Of a stretch of DNA of 64,000 bases, positions 42,959 through 51,721 are shown one piece after another. Position 1 is the first letter of the stretch, and every line of letters starts with the position of its first letter. Under the pieces are notes generated by a model. It worked only from the letters and a program-made list of their open reading frames with translations. It had not been told where the DNA came from and did no database searches. Both the position numbers and the translations under genes were made by a program. Source of the stretch: Fen-1254 sp963769605 (lineage in GTDB: Bacteria > Bacteroidota > Ignavibacteria > UBA10030); the NCBI GenBank assembly GCA_963769605.1, contig CAVYML010000001.1, positions 62,001 through 126,000 of the forward strand, read 5' to 3'.

Positions 42959-44946
42959 GTGCTGGCGCAAATTGTGCAAATTGAAGGTTATCATCACCGT
43001 CAGCTTAGGTACGCCACGAGGCGTGCGCAGAAACAACAAGCAACAAAATACCTATATGGATGAAAAAACCATACAACCAATTTGTCGTTCAGGTTGAAGC
43101 AGCTCTGAGGTACGGTAAGGGAACGAACCGTACTAAGTTCAGAGCGAAGCGTCTGTGTAAGCCGTGATAGTTAAGCCTCGTTACGTAAATAAAAAGTGGT
43201 CAGCCTGTCTAAGAAGGTGAAACCAGCCATCATATCGGAAGCAACGACAACGCGCACGATATGAACTTTTCGGGGTAGGATATCATGGCGTGTACAGAGA
43301 AGGTAGCGCATGAACGTGGGAGACCCCAGCACTGCAAAGAGACGAAAGCAGGAGCGGGAGTCGGATATGCCCATAGTAGTGAAGATAAGCGGAAAGGTAA
43401 AACCGCAAGGAGCGAAGGGGCATTACTGTAAACGAGCTTCAAATGGAGAAGGACACGGAAAGAAGTGACGAAAAGCAAATGAGTAATCAAGAACGAATCG
43501 AACAACTTGTAAATCCAAGCGGAAAGAAACGAAAGGATATGACAAGCAGGGAAAGAGTGCAAATGCTCCAGAGGAAGCTATATTTAAGTGCCAAGCAGGA
43601 AAAGCGAATGAAGTTTTATGTATTGTATGATAAAGTATTCTTGGATTATATACTGAAAGAATCTTGGCAGCGAGTCAAGAGCAACGGAGGTAGTTCAGGA
43701 ATAGATGAGCAGAACTTTGAAGATATAGAGCGATACGGGGTAGAGAAATATCTCGGAGAGCTAAAAGAAGAACTGCGCAAAAGGACATACAAACCAAGCG
43801 CTGTGAAGCGAGGGTATATACCGAAGCCGAATGGAGAACAAAGACCATTAGGCATCCCAACGATAAAGGATAGGATAGCCCAGATGGCTTGCAAGCTGGT
43901 GATAGAACCGATATTCGAGGCGGATTTTGAAGAAAGTTCGTATGGGTTCAGACCCAAGAAGACAGCGCAAGAAGCCGTCATCAAAATCAAAGAACATCTA
44001 CAAGCAGGCCGCACAGAAGTCTATGATGCCGACCTGAGCAAATACTTTGACACAATACCGCACGATAAGATGCTGAAGACATTGGAGACGCGGATAAGCG
44101 ACCCGCGAATACTGGAGTTGATAAAGCTCTGGTTAAAAGCGCCAGTGTATGAAGACGGGAACTATAGGGGAGGGAGAAAGAGCACAGTAGGAACGCCACA
44201 AGGCGGAGTTATATCGCCGTTGTTGGCAAACATCTACCTGCACTTACTCGACCGTATAGTGAACAATCGAGCGGGAATATTTGCAAAGGAAGGAATACAC
44301 ATAGTACGTTATGCGGATGATTTTGTATTGATGGGAAGGAAGCTGTCAGCCGAAGCGATGAAGAAGTTGCGAGGTACACTGGAGCGTATGGAACTACAGA
44401 TAAATGAAGGCAAGAGCAAGCAAATAGAAGCTCGACAAACGCCATTCAATTTTTTGGGATTCACAATACGCAACGACCGCAGCTTCTATGATAGCAAAAA
44501 GCGATTTTGGCACATCAAACCCAGTGATAAATCCAACAAGCGAATAAGACAAAATATCAATATGTATTTGAAGCGAGTAGGACATTATCCCCCGCAAGAA
44601 CTGGTAAAAGGACTCAATTGGAAAATACGAGGATGGATAAATTACTTCGAGATAAAAGGAGTAAGCTACACATCTACACCCAAAAGGGAATTGTACTGGT
44701 ATCTTCGGGAACGACTTTATCAATACTTTAACCGCAAGAGTCAACGCAAGACACGCTTGTATCGTCAACAAGCATATACAATACTGGTCGAGAAGTATGG
44801 ATTAATCGACCCTATGAAGTATCAAGCGCGGGCTGTACTGTGAAAGCATTAGATGAAGGTTACAGGGAAAGCCGTATGCGGGAAAACCGCACGTACGGTT
44901 TGACGAGGGGGAGAGTGAAATTGCTTTCTCACTCTCTCTACTCTAC
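42959..44946 (+). mobile_element. Group II intron with intact RT gene
   Basis: The RNA part before the RT gene shows structured, purine-rich text typical of domain I. Behind it, domain V pairs GCCGTATGCGGG with CCGCACGTACGG (about 44870-44901). A domain VI stem GAGAGTGA/TCACTCTC and an end CTCTAC at 44946 follow. The 5' end is unsure: GTGCTGG at 42959 or GTGCGCA at 43023. It lies between the SPFH and DJ-1 genes, just behind a GTTTAAC box (42918-42924), so it too may have entered a cassette site. Confidence 0.75.
43443..44843 (+). CDS. Group II intron reverse transcriptase / maturase
   Basis: 466 residues. RT fingers and palm: YIPKPNGEQRPLGIPTIKDR, SSYGFRPKKTAQEAV, the first catalytic Asp in YDADLSKYFDTI and the YADD box in HIVRYADDFVLMG. 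The maturase (X/GIIM) domain follows with KGLNWKIRGWINYFEIKG. No C-terminal HNH endonuclease is present, as in bacterial class C and related introns, which use other routes to prime. All catalytic residues look intact. Confidence 0.92.
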   Translation: MEKDTERSDEKQMSNQERIEQLVNPSGKKRKDMTSRERVQMLQRKLYLSAKQEKRMKFYVLYDKVFLDYILKESWQRVKSNGGSSGIDEQNFEDIERYGVEKYLGELKEELRKRTYKPSAVKRGYIPKPNGEQRPLGIPTIKDRIAQMACKLVIEPIFEADFEESSYGFRPKKTAQEAVIKIKEHLQAGRTEVYDADLSKYFDTIPHDKMLKTLETRISDPRILELIKLWLKAPVYEDGNYRGGRKSTVGTPQGGVISPLLANIYLHLLDRIVNNRAGIFAKEGIHIVRYADDFVLMGRKLSAEAMKKLRGTLERMELQINEGKSKQIEARQTPFNFLGFTIRNDRSFYDSKKRFWHIKPSDKSNKRIRQNINMYLKRVGHYPPQELVKGLNWKIRGWINYFEIKGVSYTSTPKRELYWYLRERLYQYFNRKSQRKTRLYRQQAYTILVEKYGLIDPMKYQARAVL

Positions 44947-44998
44947 CGTCAATCTGCTTGTTCAGGTGCATTACAATATTAGCTATCCAAAGAAGAAA

Positions 44999-45595
44999 AT
45001 GAAGAAGGTATTATTATTACTCTGTGAAGGTGTAGAGGTTCTAGAAGCAGCAGCTTTTTACGATGTTCTTGGTTGGTCAGGTGCTTCTGGATTAGATCCT
45101 GTGAAAGTAATCACTGTTGGATTGCAAACGGAAGTCAATTGTTCCTTCGGTTTGAAAATAATTCCCGATGCGCTCTTGCAGGGAATAGATGTTAAACAAT
45201 TTGACGCATTGGCAATTCCAGGTGGCTTTGAAGCATTTGGCTTTTATAAAGATGCATATTCAGAACAAGTTATAGGTTTCATCAAACATTTCGGCGAATT
45301 GAAGAAGCCAATCGCTTCTATTTGTGTTGGTGCGCTACCCGTAGCGAAAACGGGACTTCTAAACGGGCAACGAGGAACTACCTACCATCTTATGGATGGA
45401 AAACGTAGACGGCAATTAGCCGAATTTGGTGTACAAGTAATTGATGAACCAATAGTACGTTCAAACAATATTATTACTTCAACTTCACCAGCTACAGCGG
45501 TTGAGGTTGCATTTAACCTACTGGCGGAATTGACTAGTTTAGAGAATGCAAACCGAGTTCGTTATTTAATGGGTTTTAGTGGTAATGCGCCATAA
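44999..45595 (+). CDS. DJ-1/PfpI-family protein
   Basis: I start at ATG 44999; upstream codons lie in the group II intron. The 198-residue protein has the DJ-1 pattern: LLCEGVEVLEAAAFYDVL with the conserved Glu near residue 13, DALAIPGG, and the nucleophile elbow ASICVGALPVA with Cys109. Members include deglycases, glyoxalase III-like enzymes, proteases and chaperones; the exact activity is open. The TAA stop lies inside GCCATAACCATTTT, the start of a degraded attC-like site. Confidence 0.85.
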   Translation: MKKVLLLLCEGVEVLEAAAFYDVLGWSGASGLDPVKVITVGLQTEVNCSFGLKIIPDALLQGIDVKQFDALAIPGGFEAFGFYKDAYSEQVIGFIKHFGELKKPIASICVGALPVAKTGLLNGQRGTTYHLMDGKRRRQLAEFGVQVIDEPIVRSNNIITSTSPATAVEVAFNLLAELTSLENANRVRYLMGFSGNAP

Positions 45596-45767
45596 CCATT
45601 TTAAAAAGAGCCGGAGGCATAAAAATGTCATTGCACAGCGTGCACTCTGCGATAGTGGTTGCAGCATAACAGGCAGAGGCCTGAGAATATTATTGCATGA
45701 AGTGCAGTAGAATTTATGATGTCGTTCACTTGTCTAAGTTCGGATAAAATCATTCACGGTAGGCAGC
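45589..45767 (+). repeat. Degenerate long attC-like spacer
   Basis: It opens GCCATAACCATTTTAAAA, very close to GCCTAACCATTTTAAAA at 34956, and ends CGGATAAAATCATTCACGGT and AGGC, where other copies have GTTAGGC. The 180 bp between hold inverted words GCACTCTGCGATAG and GCCTGAG. Both boxes are slightly broken. Confidence 0.5.
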
Positions 45768-45798
45768 AATACAAGCATCACAGAAAGGAATTAAAATA

Positions 45799-46128
45799 AT
45801 GCAGCCGGAAAAACGCATTGAAATATTGATGGAGGTTGAAGCTCTAAAAAAGGCAGTAAAGGAACCAAATATGTTTACTAAAAAGAGTTTACTCCTATCG
45901 GTTATGGGTGCTTTTTTAGTAACGCTTTGTGGATTATATATGTTCGTAAAAGTTGTCGATCTTATTGTTAAAGATGGTATATCATATATAGTTGTCGTAT
46001 TTCTTTTTATTGCTATCGTTTTTATTGTTTCACCGTGGTATTTTATTGTGCGACATCAGATCAATAAGCGATTGTTACTTATTTATGAAGCACTATTATC
46101 AAATGATTCAGAGACTTCTGCCTCCTAA
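45799..46128 (+). CDS. Small two-helix membrane protein, cassette-like
   Basis: 109 residues. A Lys/Glu-rich helical N-terminus is followed by two hydrophobic segments (about 32-52 and 61-83) and a short cytoplasmic end. AAAGGAAT precedes the ATG. The stop TAA sits in CCTCCTAAGCGC, a spacer word seen also at 30378 and 33585. No family was recognised. Confidence 0.65.
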   Translation: MQPEKRIEILMEVEALKKAVKEPNMFTKKSLLLSVMGAFLVTLCGLYMFVKVVDLIVKDGISYIVVVFLFIAIVFIVSPWYFIVRHQINKRLLLIYEALLSNDSETSAS

Positions 46129-46148
46129 GCGCAAAATTCCCTCACTAT

Positions 46149-46175
46149 CGAGGCCATGAGTGGCTTGCAAGAGGA
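46149..46175 (+). repeat. Degraded CGAGGCCAT spacer word
   Basis: CGAGGCCATGAGTGGCTTGC lies in the 75-bp gap before the next gene. It is the last recognisable copy of the array spacer family on the right side. Confidence 0.45.
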
Positions 46176-46203
46176 GACAGGATGAAAAAAAAGGAAGGAT
46201 GAC

Positions 46204-47232
46204 ATGAAGGAATTTTTAATATTTACTACGATGCTTATCGGGGCTTACGTCAGTTGCACTCTTCAGGCGCAAACCTTTAATGTCCAGAAATACAGCATAG
46301 GCGGTGAAGGGGGAACGGACTATCTAACAGCTGAACCCGGTACTGGCCGGGTTTTTGTCTCACGTAGTTCCCACGTTATGGTAATCGACGGAAACAGCGG
46401 AAAAGTTATCGGTGATATTCCGGAAACACCAAATACTCACGGTATCGCACTTGTTGCTAAATACAATCACGGGTTCACAACTAACCGTGGTGATTCCACT
46501 ATTACCATGTTCGATCTTACAACACTCGCCACAATCAAGAAAATCAAGATTCCAGCCGGCGGACAAGACGGAATTATGTACGATGATTTTTCAGACCGTA
46601 TCATTTTGACCAATCACAGTAATATCGGCACAGCTACAGCGGTCGATCCAAACACAGGAATTATTACAGGAGAGGCCCAGCTTGAAGACAATGCACCCGA
46701 AGGCGCTGTAGGCGATGGGAAGGGGAAACTTTTTGTAAACAATGAAAGAAAGAACACTATCCAGGTCATTGACGTCAAAACAATGAATGTTCTCGGTTCG
46801 TGGCCTTTAGATTCTTGCTATGGACCAACAGGGATCGCTTATGATCGGTCTACAAACAGGATCTTTTCCGGTTGCAGCAAAACGTCGGCAGTTGTGAATC
46901 CTGCAACGGGTAAGATTGTAGCAAGGATACCAAATGGCGAAGGTGTTGACGCACTTGGTTGGGATCCGTCTGAGAAGTTGATCTATATTCCGGCTGGCCG
47001 CGACAGTAATGTAACAATTGTTCATGAAGATTCACCTGACCGATACAGTGTAGTAACTGCTGTTACCACTATGACTGGTGCAAAAACGATTTCCGTCGAT
47101 ACCGTAAAGCATACGGCGTACCTGTTCCAACCACAATACGGCCCTCCTTCACCAGATGCACCGTTAGATCGAAATGGCCGCCGTTCACGCGGGCCAGTCA
47201 CAGGCGCATATCTCATTGTCATAAGACATTGA
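46204..47232 (+). CDS. Secreted YVTN/YncE-like beta-propeller protein
   Basis: 342 residues with a signal peptide (to about residue 23, cleavage near TLQAQ). The mature part is made of YVTN-type repeats: HVMVIDGNSGKVIGDIPETP, STITMFDLTTLATIKKIKIP, and NTIQVIDVKTMNVLGSWPLD, each with a V-I-D and a conserved turn. Such propellers bind partners or ligands in the periplasm; no catalytic residues are evident. GGAAGGATGAC precedes the start. It is the last cassette-like gene before the IS66 element. Confidence 0.85.
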   Translation: MKEFLIFTTMLIGAYVSCTLQAQTFNVQKYSIGGEGGTDYLTAEPGTGRVFVSRSSHVMVIDGNSGKVIGDIPETPNTHGIALVAKYNHGFTTNRGDSTITMFDLTTLATIKKIKIPAGGQDGIMYDDFSDRIILTNHSNIGTATAVDPNTGIITGEAQLEDNAPEGAVGDGKGKLFVNNERKNTIQVIDVKTMNVLGSWPLDSCYGPTGIAYDRSTNRIFSGCSKTSAVVNPATGKIVARIPNGEGVDALGWDPSEKLIYIPAGRDSNVTIVHEDSPDRYSVVTAVTTMTGAKTISVDTVKHTAYLFQPQYGPPSPDAPLDRNGRRSRGPVTGAYLIVIRH

Positions 47233-47432
47233 TACCTGAGCGAGAGGAGAAGAAGATTTAGAAATATACCAAAGTAACAACGTTATAGTACGCGTGTCCA
47301 AGACAGTCATCCCCGAGCATGCTGAAAGCCAATAAAATAAGACAAATTCAAAAGGGTTGTATAGATTGACAGGATTCCAGATCGGTTCAGAATAGATTCT
47401 ATGACAGCTTAAAAGTTAAAATATCAAATTTT

Positions 47433-49008
47433 CGTAACTACACAGCGTGATTTTATAATACAAAATAATTTCGAAAAATAAGGAGTTAGGGCTTGTACTT
47501 TTAGAAATCACTTTATATCTTGTGTGTATGGAACATCAGCCAAGCACACGAGAGAAGATATTAGAAGTCTACGACAAAGGACCGGATGCTGTCGTTGAAC
47601 TCGTAGAGACGCTGCTGCATGAAATTCAAGAGTTGAAAAAGATTGTCCAGATGCAGGAAGAGCGGATTAGAGTGCTTGAGGATCGACTCAACCAAGACAG
47701 TCACAATAGCAACAAGCCGCCATCGAGCGACGGATTAAAACGAACGATCATTCCAACACGCACGAAGAGCAATCGGCCATCGGGTGGACAAGAAGGTCAT
47801 AAGGGATCAACACTTGCGATGAAGGATAAACCGGATAAAATAATAGAACATGCTATTGACCGATGTCCATGCGGTTGTTCATTGAAACGTATTAAAGTTC
47901 GCCGTGTGCATCGGCGGCAAGTTATTGATATACCTGCGCCGCGGGTCGAATATATTGAGCATGAAAACCAAGAGAAACAATGTCCGCGTTGTGGAAGAGT
48001 CGTGGTAGCACCTTTTCCCGAAGGCGTCGAGAAGAGCGTTCAGTATGGAACGAACATCAAAAGCTTAGCAGTGTACATGATTCAGTCTCAACTGATACCG
48101 TTGAAAAGAGTTCAGGAACTTCTTTGGAATATGTTCTATATCGAGGTCTCACAAGGAACGTTCCTGAATTGGACGCAAGAGCTTCACGAGAAATTAGAGC
48201 CTGCTGAAAAAGAGATTGTTCAGCAATTGAAGCAAGCCGACACTGTTCATGCCGATGAGACTGGGATATTCTGTGAGAACAAACTTCATTGGGTACACGT
48301 TGTTGGTACAACGAACTTAACGCATCTTCAAATGCATCATAAGCGTGGTTGCGAAGCTATCGATGATATTGGCATTCTCGACTCGTTGCGAGGCAGAGTC
48401 ATTCACGATTTTTGGTCACCTTACTTCAAGTATGACATAGAACACGGTATGTGCAACGCGCATTTGATCCGTGAACTGACTGCTGTCTATGAGAATGAAA
48501 AACAGGCATGGGCATTAGAGATGAAAGATTTGTTACTACGCATACACAAACGTGTCGAAGAAACCAAAGTGCAGTCCCGACCTGTTGGGAGATTGTCTTT
48601 GCAGACGCGCCAATATTATGCAGGAAAGTATAGATCGTTGTTGGTCATTGCCAAGGCGTTAAATCCACGTCAAGGATCTCCGCCGGGGAAGCGCGGAAAA
48701 CCGAAGCAAACTAAAATACGCAACTTGATTGATCGCATGAGTGACTATCAAGATGCAGTACTTGCATTTATGGAAGACTTCCGTGTTCCGTTCACGAACA
48801 ATCAAGCTGAACGTGATCTTCGCATGCTGAAGGTCAAGCAAAAAATCTCCGGCACTTTCCGCAGTCGTGAAGGAGGCGATGCCTTTTGTCGCATTCGTGG
48901 ATATCTCTCCACCGCCTGCAAGAATGCTTGCTCTGCTTTTGATGCCATCGTATTGGCATTCAACAATAAACCTTTTATTCCAAAGAACAGTTATGCTGTG
49001 TAGTTACG
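47433..49008 (+). mobile_element. IS66-family insertion sequence
   Basis: Inverted repeats CGTAACTACACAGC (47433-47446) and GCTGTGTAGTTACG (48995-49008) bound a 1.58-kb element with a single transposase gene, as in the ISBst12-type branch that lacks TnpA and TnpB. No 8-bp target duplication is visible in the flanks (AAATTTTC left, TTTCGATA right), which suggests rearrangement since insertion. The right end lies 20 bp before the hsdM start. Confidence 0.85.
47528..49003 (+). CDS. IS66-family transposase (TnpC-like)
   Basis: 491 residues from ATG 47528. It has the N-terminal coiled coil (EIQELKKIVQMQEERIRVLE), the SSDGLKR box of the IS66 leader, a zinc-finger region (CPCGCSLKRI ... CPRCGRVVV), and the catalytic part with HADETGIFCENKLHWVHV (first Asp) and FTNNQAERDLRMLK (catalytic Glu). 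The gene seems intact. Confidence 0.92.
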   Translation: MEHQPSTREKILEVYDKGPDAVVELVETLLHEIQELKKIVQMQEERIRVLEDRLNQDSHNSNKPPSSDGLKRTIIPTRTKSNRPSGGQEGHKGSTLAMKDKPDKIIEHAIDRCPCGCSLKRIKVRRVHRRQVIDIPAPRVEYIEHENQEKQCPRCGRVVVAPFPEGVEKSVQYGTNIKSLAVYMIQSQLIPLKRVQELLWNMFYIEVSQGTFLNWTQELHEKLEPAEKEIVQQLKQADTVHADETGIFCENKLHWVHVVGTTNLTHLQMHHKRGCEAIDDIGILDSLRGRVIHDFWSPYFKYDIEHGMCNAHLIRELTAVYENEKQAWALEMKDLLLRIHKRVEETKVQSRPVGRLSLQTRQYYAGKYRSLLVIAKALNPRQGSPPGKRGKPKQTKIRNLIDRMSDYQDAVLAFMEDFRVPFTNNQAERDLRMLKVKQKISGTFRSREGGDAFCRIRGYLSTACKNACSAFDAIVLAFNNKPFIPKNSYAV

Positions 49009-49028
49009 TTTCGATAAGGATAAGCAAC

Positions 49029-50480
49029 ATGTCTCTAAGCACCACAATTAAATCCATTCAGGATATTATGCGTAAGGATGCCGGTGTCGATGGCGATGCG
49101 CAGCGTATCAGCCAGCTTGGATGGATGCTCTTTTTGAAAATATTTGATGCCCGCGAAAAAGAATATGAAGCATTGGATGATTCTTATCACTCGGTCATAC
49201 CGAAAAAGTACCGATGGCGGACTTGGGCTGCAAATCCGGAAGGTATTACAGGAGATGAATTACTCGATTTTGTTAATAACGAATTATTCAAATCTCTGAA
49301 AAATCTCTCTGTCAGTTCTAACGGCAGCGGACGTGGATTGATTGTGCGGGAAGTATTCTAAGATGCATATAACTACATGAAGTCCGGTACGTTGACAAGG
49401 CAAGTCATCAATAAGATTAATGAGATCGACTTCAACAAAGCAGATGATCGCCACCACTTTAACGAATTATACGAACAAATTTTAAAAGACCTCCAGAGTG
49501 CAGGCAACGCAGGGGAGTATTACACACCGCGAGCGATTACGCAGTTTATGGTAGATATGGTCGATCCCAAGCTTGGTGAAAGAATTCTTGATCCAGCATG
49601 CGGTACCGGAGGATTTCTCACCTGTCCTATTGATCACTTGCGGAAGAAATACGTAAAAACGGCAGCGGATGAGCGGAAGCTGCAAGCCTCCATCAACGGT
49701 GTAGAAAAGAAACTGATGCCGCATCTGCTCTGCGTTACCAATATGCTGTTGCATGATATTGAAGTCCCATCACAGATACGCCATGACAACACGCTTTCGC
49801 GACCATTGCGTGACTACGTGCCAAAAGATCGTGTGGATGTTGTTATTACTAATCCTCCATTTGGAGGGATGGAAGAAGACGGCATTGAGCAAAACTTCCC
49901 GGCGACATTTCGCACAAAAGAAACCGCTGATTTATTCCTCCTGCTCATAATGCATTTGCTCAAAGATGGCGGACGTGCAGCACTTGTTTTGCCGGATGGG
50001 ACACTTTTTGGCGAAGGTGTGAAAACCCGCATTAAAGAAAAACTACTGGACGAGTGTAACCTGCACACCATTGTACGGCTTCCAAACGGCGTGTTCAGCC
50101 CATACACAGGGATTAAAACCAATTTGCTTTTTTTTACAAAAGGAGAAAAGACAAAGGATGTGTGGTATTATGAACATCCATACCCGCAGGGAGTGAAGAG
50201 TTATAACAAAACAAAGCCGATCCGGATTGAAGAATTTGACGTAGAGAAAAAGTGGTGGACGAAACGCAAAGAAAGTGTGCAAGCATGGAAAGTTTCGCTT
50301 GACACGATCAAAGCGAACAATTATAACCTCGATATCAAAAATCCGAACGTTCTGGATGCCGCCCATGTCGATCCGAAGCAGTTACTTGCCGATTATAAAA
50401 AACTTCTTGGCGAACTTGCACAGACGCGCACAAAGTTGAAAAATGAATTATCGGATGCCTTACTGAAGAACCGCTCTTAA
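49029..50480 (+). pseudogene. hsdM: Type I restriction methyltransferase HsdM with an in-frame stop
   Basis: The N-terminal part (MSLSTTIKSIQDIMRKDAGV to GLIVREVF) and the C-terminal part (DAYNYMKSGTLTRQVI on) lie in the same frame and are split only by a TAA at 49359-49361, where a Glu codon (GAA) would be expected. Downstream are the AdoMet motif LDPACGTGGFL and the catalytic VVITNPPFGG. Without the stop it would be a normal 483-residue HsdM, which methylates adenine with HsdS. Restart at ATG 49377 would lack the N-terminal helical domain, so activity is doubtful. A sequencing error is possible. Confidence 0.88.
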
Positions 50481-50485
50481 TACCT

Positions 50486-51721
50486 ATGGCACAATCAAAA
50501 GGAATATCAAAGACAAAGCGCAGCACTCCTGAATCCGGCTATACCGGACTTCTTAGTTCTGTAAGTGAATTGCTTGAACAGGCACGAAGGCAATCGGCAC
50601 GGTCTGTAAATGCCATCCTCACGGTAACGTATTGGGAGGTTGGCAGAAGGATTGTTGAGTATGAGCAGCGGGGCGAGCAAAGAGCGGAATATGGTGAAGC
50701 TCTATTAAAAAAACTTGCTGCTGACCTTTCCGCACGCTTCGGTCGCGGTTATTCTCGACAAAACATACAGCAAATGCGCCAATTTTACCTTGCATACAAC
50801 ACGGAAAAGATTTGCCAGACACTGTCTGGCAAATCTAATTCCATCGGAATGGATGGAATTTTCCAGACATCATCTGGAATTTCGTCAACACTGCCGGTGA
50901 AATTGGAGACGGATGACATTTGTCAGACACCGTCTGGCATTTCTGAAAAATCCGAGACCCTGTCTCGGAAAATATCTCTCTCCGATCTTGTCTCTGTATT
51001 TCCGCTTCCGTGGTCTCATTACGTCCGTCTTCTTTCAGTTGCAAATATTGATGCCCGTGCGTTTTATGAGGAAGAAGCCATTCGAGGAGGATGGTCGGTT
51101 CGGCAGCTTGACCGGCAAATCTCAACGCAGTTCTATGAACGCACAGCACTTTCGAAAAACAAAGCAGCAATGCTAAAGAAGGGCGCTCGTCATTTACCAG
51201 AAGAAATACCAACAGTAGAAGAGGAAATTAAAGACCCATTCGTGCTGGAATTTCTCGGACTGAAAGACGAATATTCAGAGAACGATTTAGAAGAAGCGCT
51301 TATTCAGCATTTAGAAAAGTTTCTGATGGAGTTGGGGAACGATTTCGCTTTCATTGGAAGGCAAAAGCGGCTCAGGATCGGCAGCGAATGGTACCGTGTT
51401 GATCTGCTGTTCTTCCATCGCAAGCTACGTTGCCTCGTCGTGATCGATCTGAAGGTCGGCAAGTTCACGCACGCCGATGCCGGACAGATGCATCTTTACC
51501 TTAATTATGCCCGTGAACACTGGATGCACGAAGCCGAAAACCCGCCAGTTGGCCTTATTCTATGTGCTGAGAAGGATTCCGCCGTGGCAAAGTATGCACT
51601 TGAGGGACTGTCCAATAAAGTGCTTGCTGCTGAGTATAAGCTCGCCTTACCGAATGAAAAACGACTTGCCCATGAGCTACAGCAGACCCGCAAAGCATTG
51701 ACCGCACGAGCAAAGCAATGA
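50486..51721 (+). CDS. DUF1016/YhcG-type PD-(D/E)xK nuclease domain protein
   Basis: 411 residues. The N-terminal DUF1016 part (TYWEVGRRIVEYEQRGEQRA, GYSRQNIQQMRQFYLAY) binds DNA, and the C-terminal part has the nuclease core YRVDLLFFHRKLRCLVVIDL with the Asp and the (D/E)xK-type DLK. Such genes often sit inside type I RM operons with unknown role. Between the domains lies a Ser/Thr/Gly-rich stretch (about residues 108-162) encoded by five consecutive hairpins, probably inserted elements. The gene overlaps hsdS by 4 bp (ATGA). Confidence 0.87.
   Translation: MAQSKGISKTKRSTPESGYTGLLSSVSELLEQARRQSARSVNAILTVTYWEVGRRIVEYEQRGEQRAEYGEALLKKLAADLSARFGRGYSRQNIQQMRQFYLAYNTEKICQTLSGKSNSIGMDGIFQTSSGISSTLPVKLETDDICQTPSGISEKSETLSRKISLSDLVSVFPLPWSHYVRLLSVANIDARAFYEEEAIRGGWSVRQLDRQISTQFYERTALSKNKAAMLKKGARHLPEEIPTVEEEIKDPFVLEFLGLKDEYSENDLEEALIQHLEKFLMELGNDFAFIGRQKRLRIGSEWYRVDLLFFHRKLRCLVVIDLKVGKFTHADAGQMHLYLNYAREHWMHEAENPPVGLILCAEKDSAVAKYALEGLSNKVLAAEYKLALPNEKRLAHELQQTRKALTARAKQ
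50811..50969. repeat. Five consecutive palindromes inside a coding region
   Basis: In order: 50811-50833 (stem TTTGCCAGACA), 50837-50860 (AATTCCATC), 50861-50879 (TTCCAGA), 50921-50939 (TGTCAGAC, one G-T pair) and 50951-50969 (TCCGAGAC). All keep the reading frame of the DUF1016 gene and encode variants of C-Q-T-L-S-G-K-S. They look like in-frame mobile palindromic elements. Confidence 0.8.
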
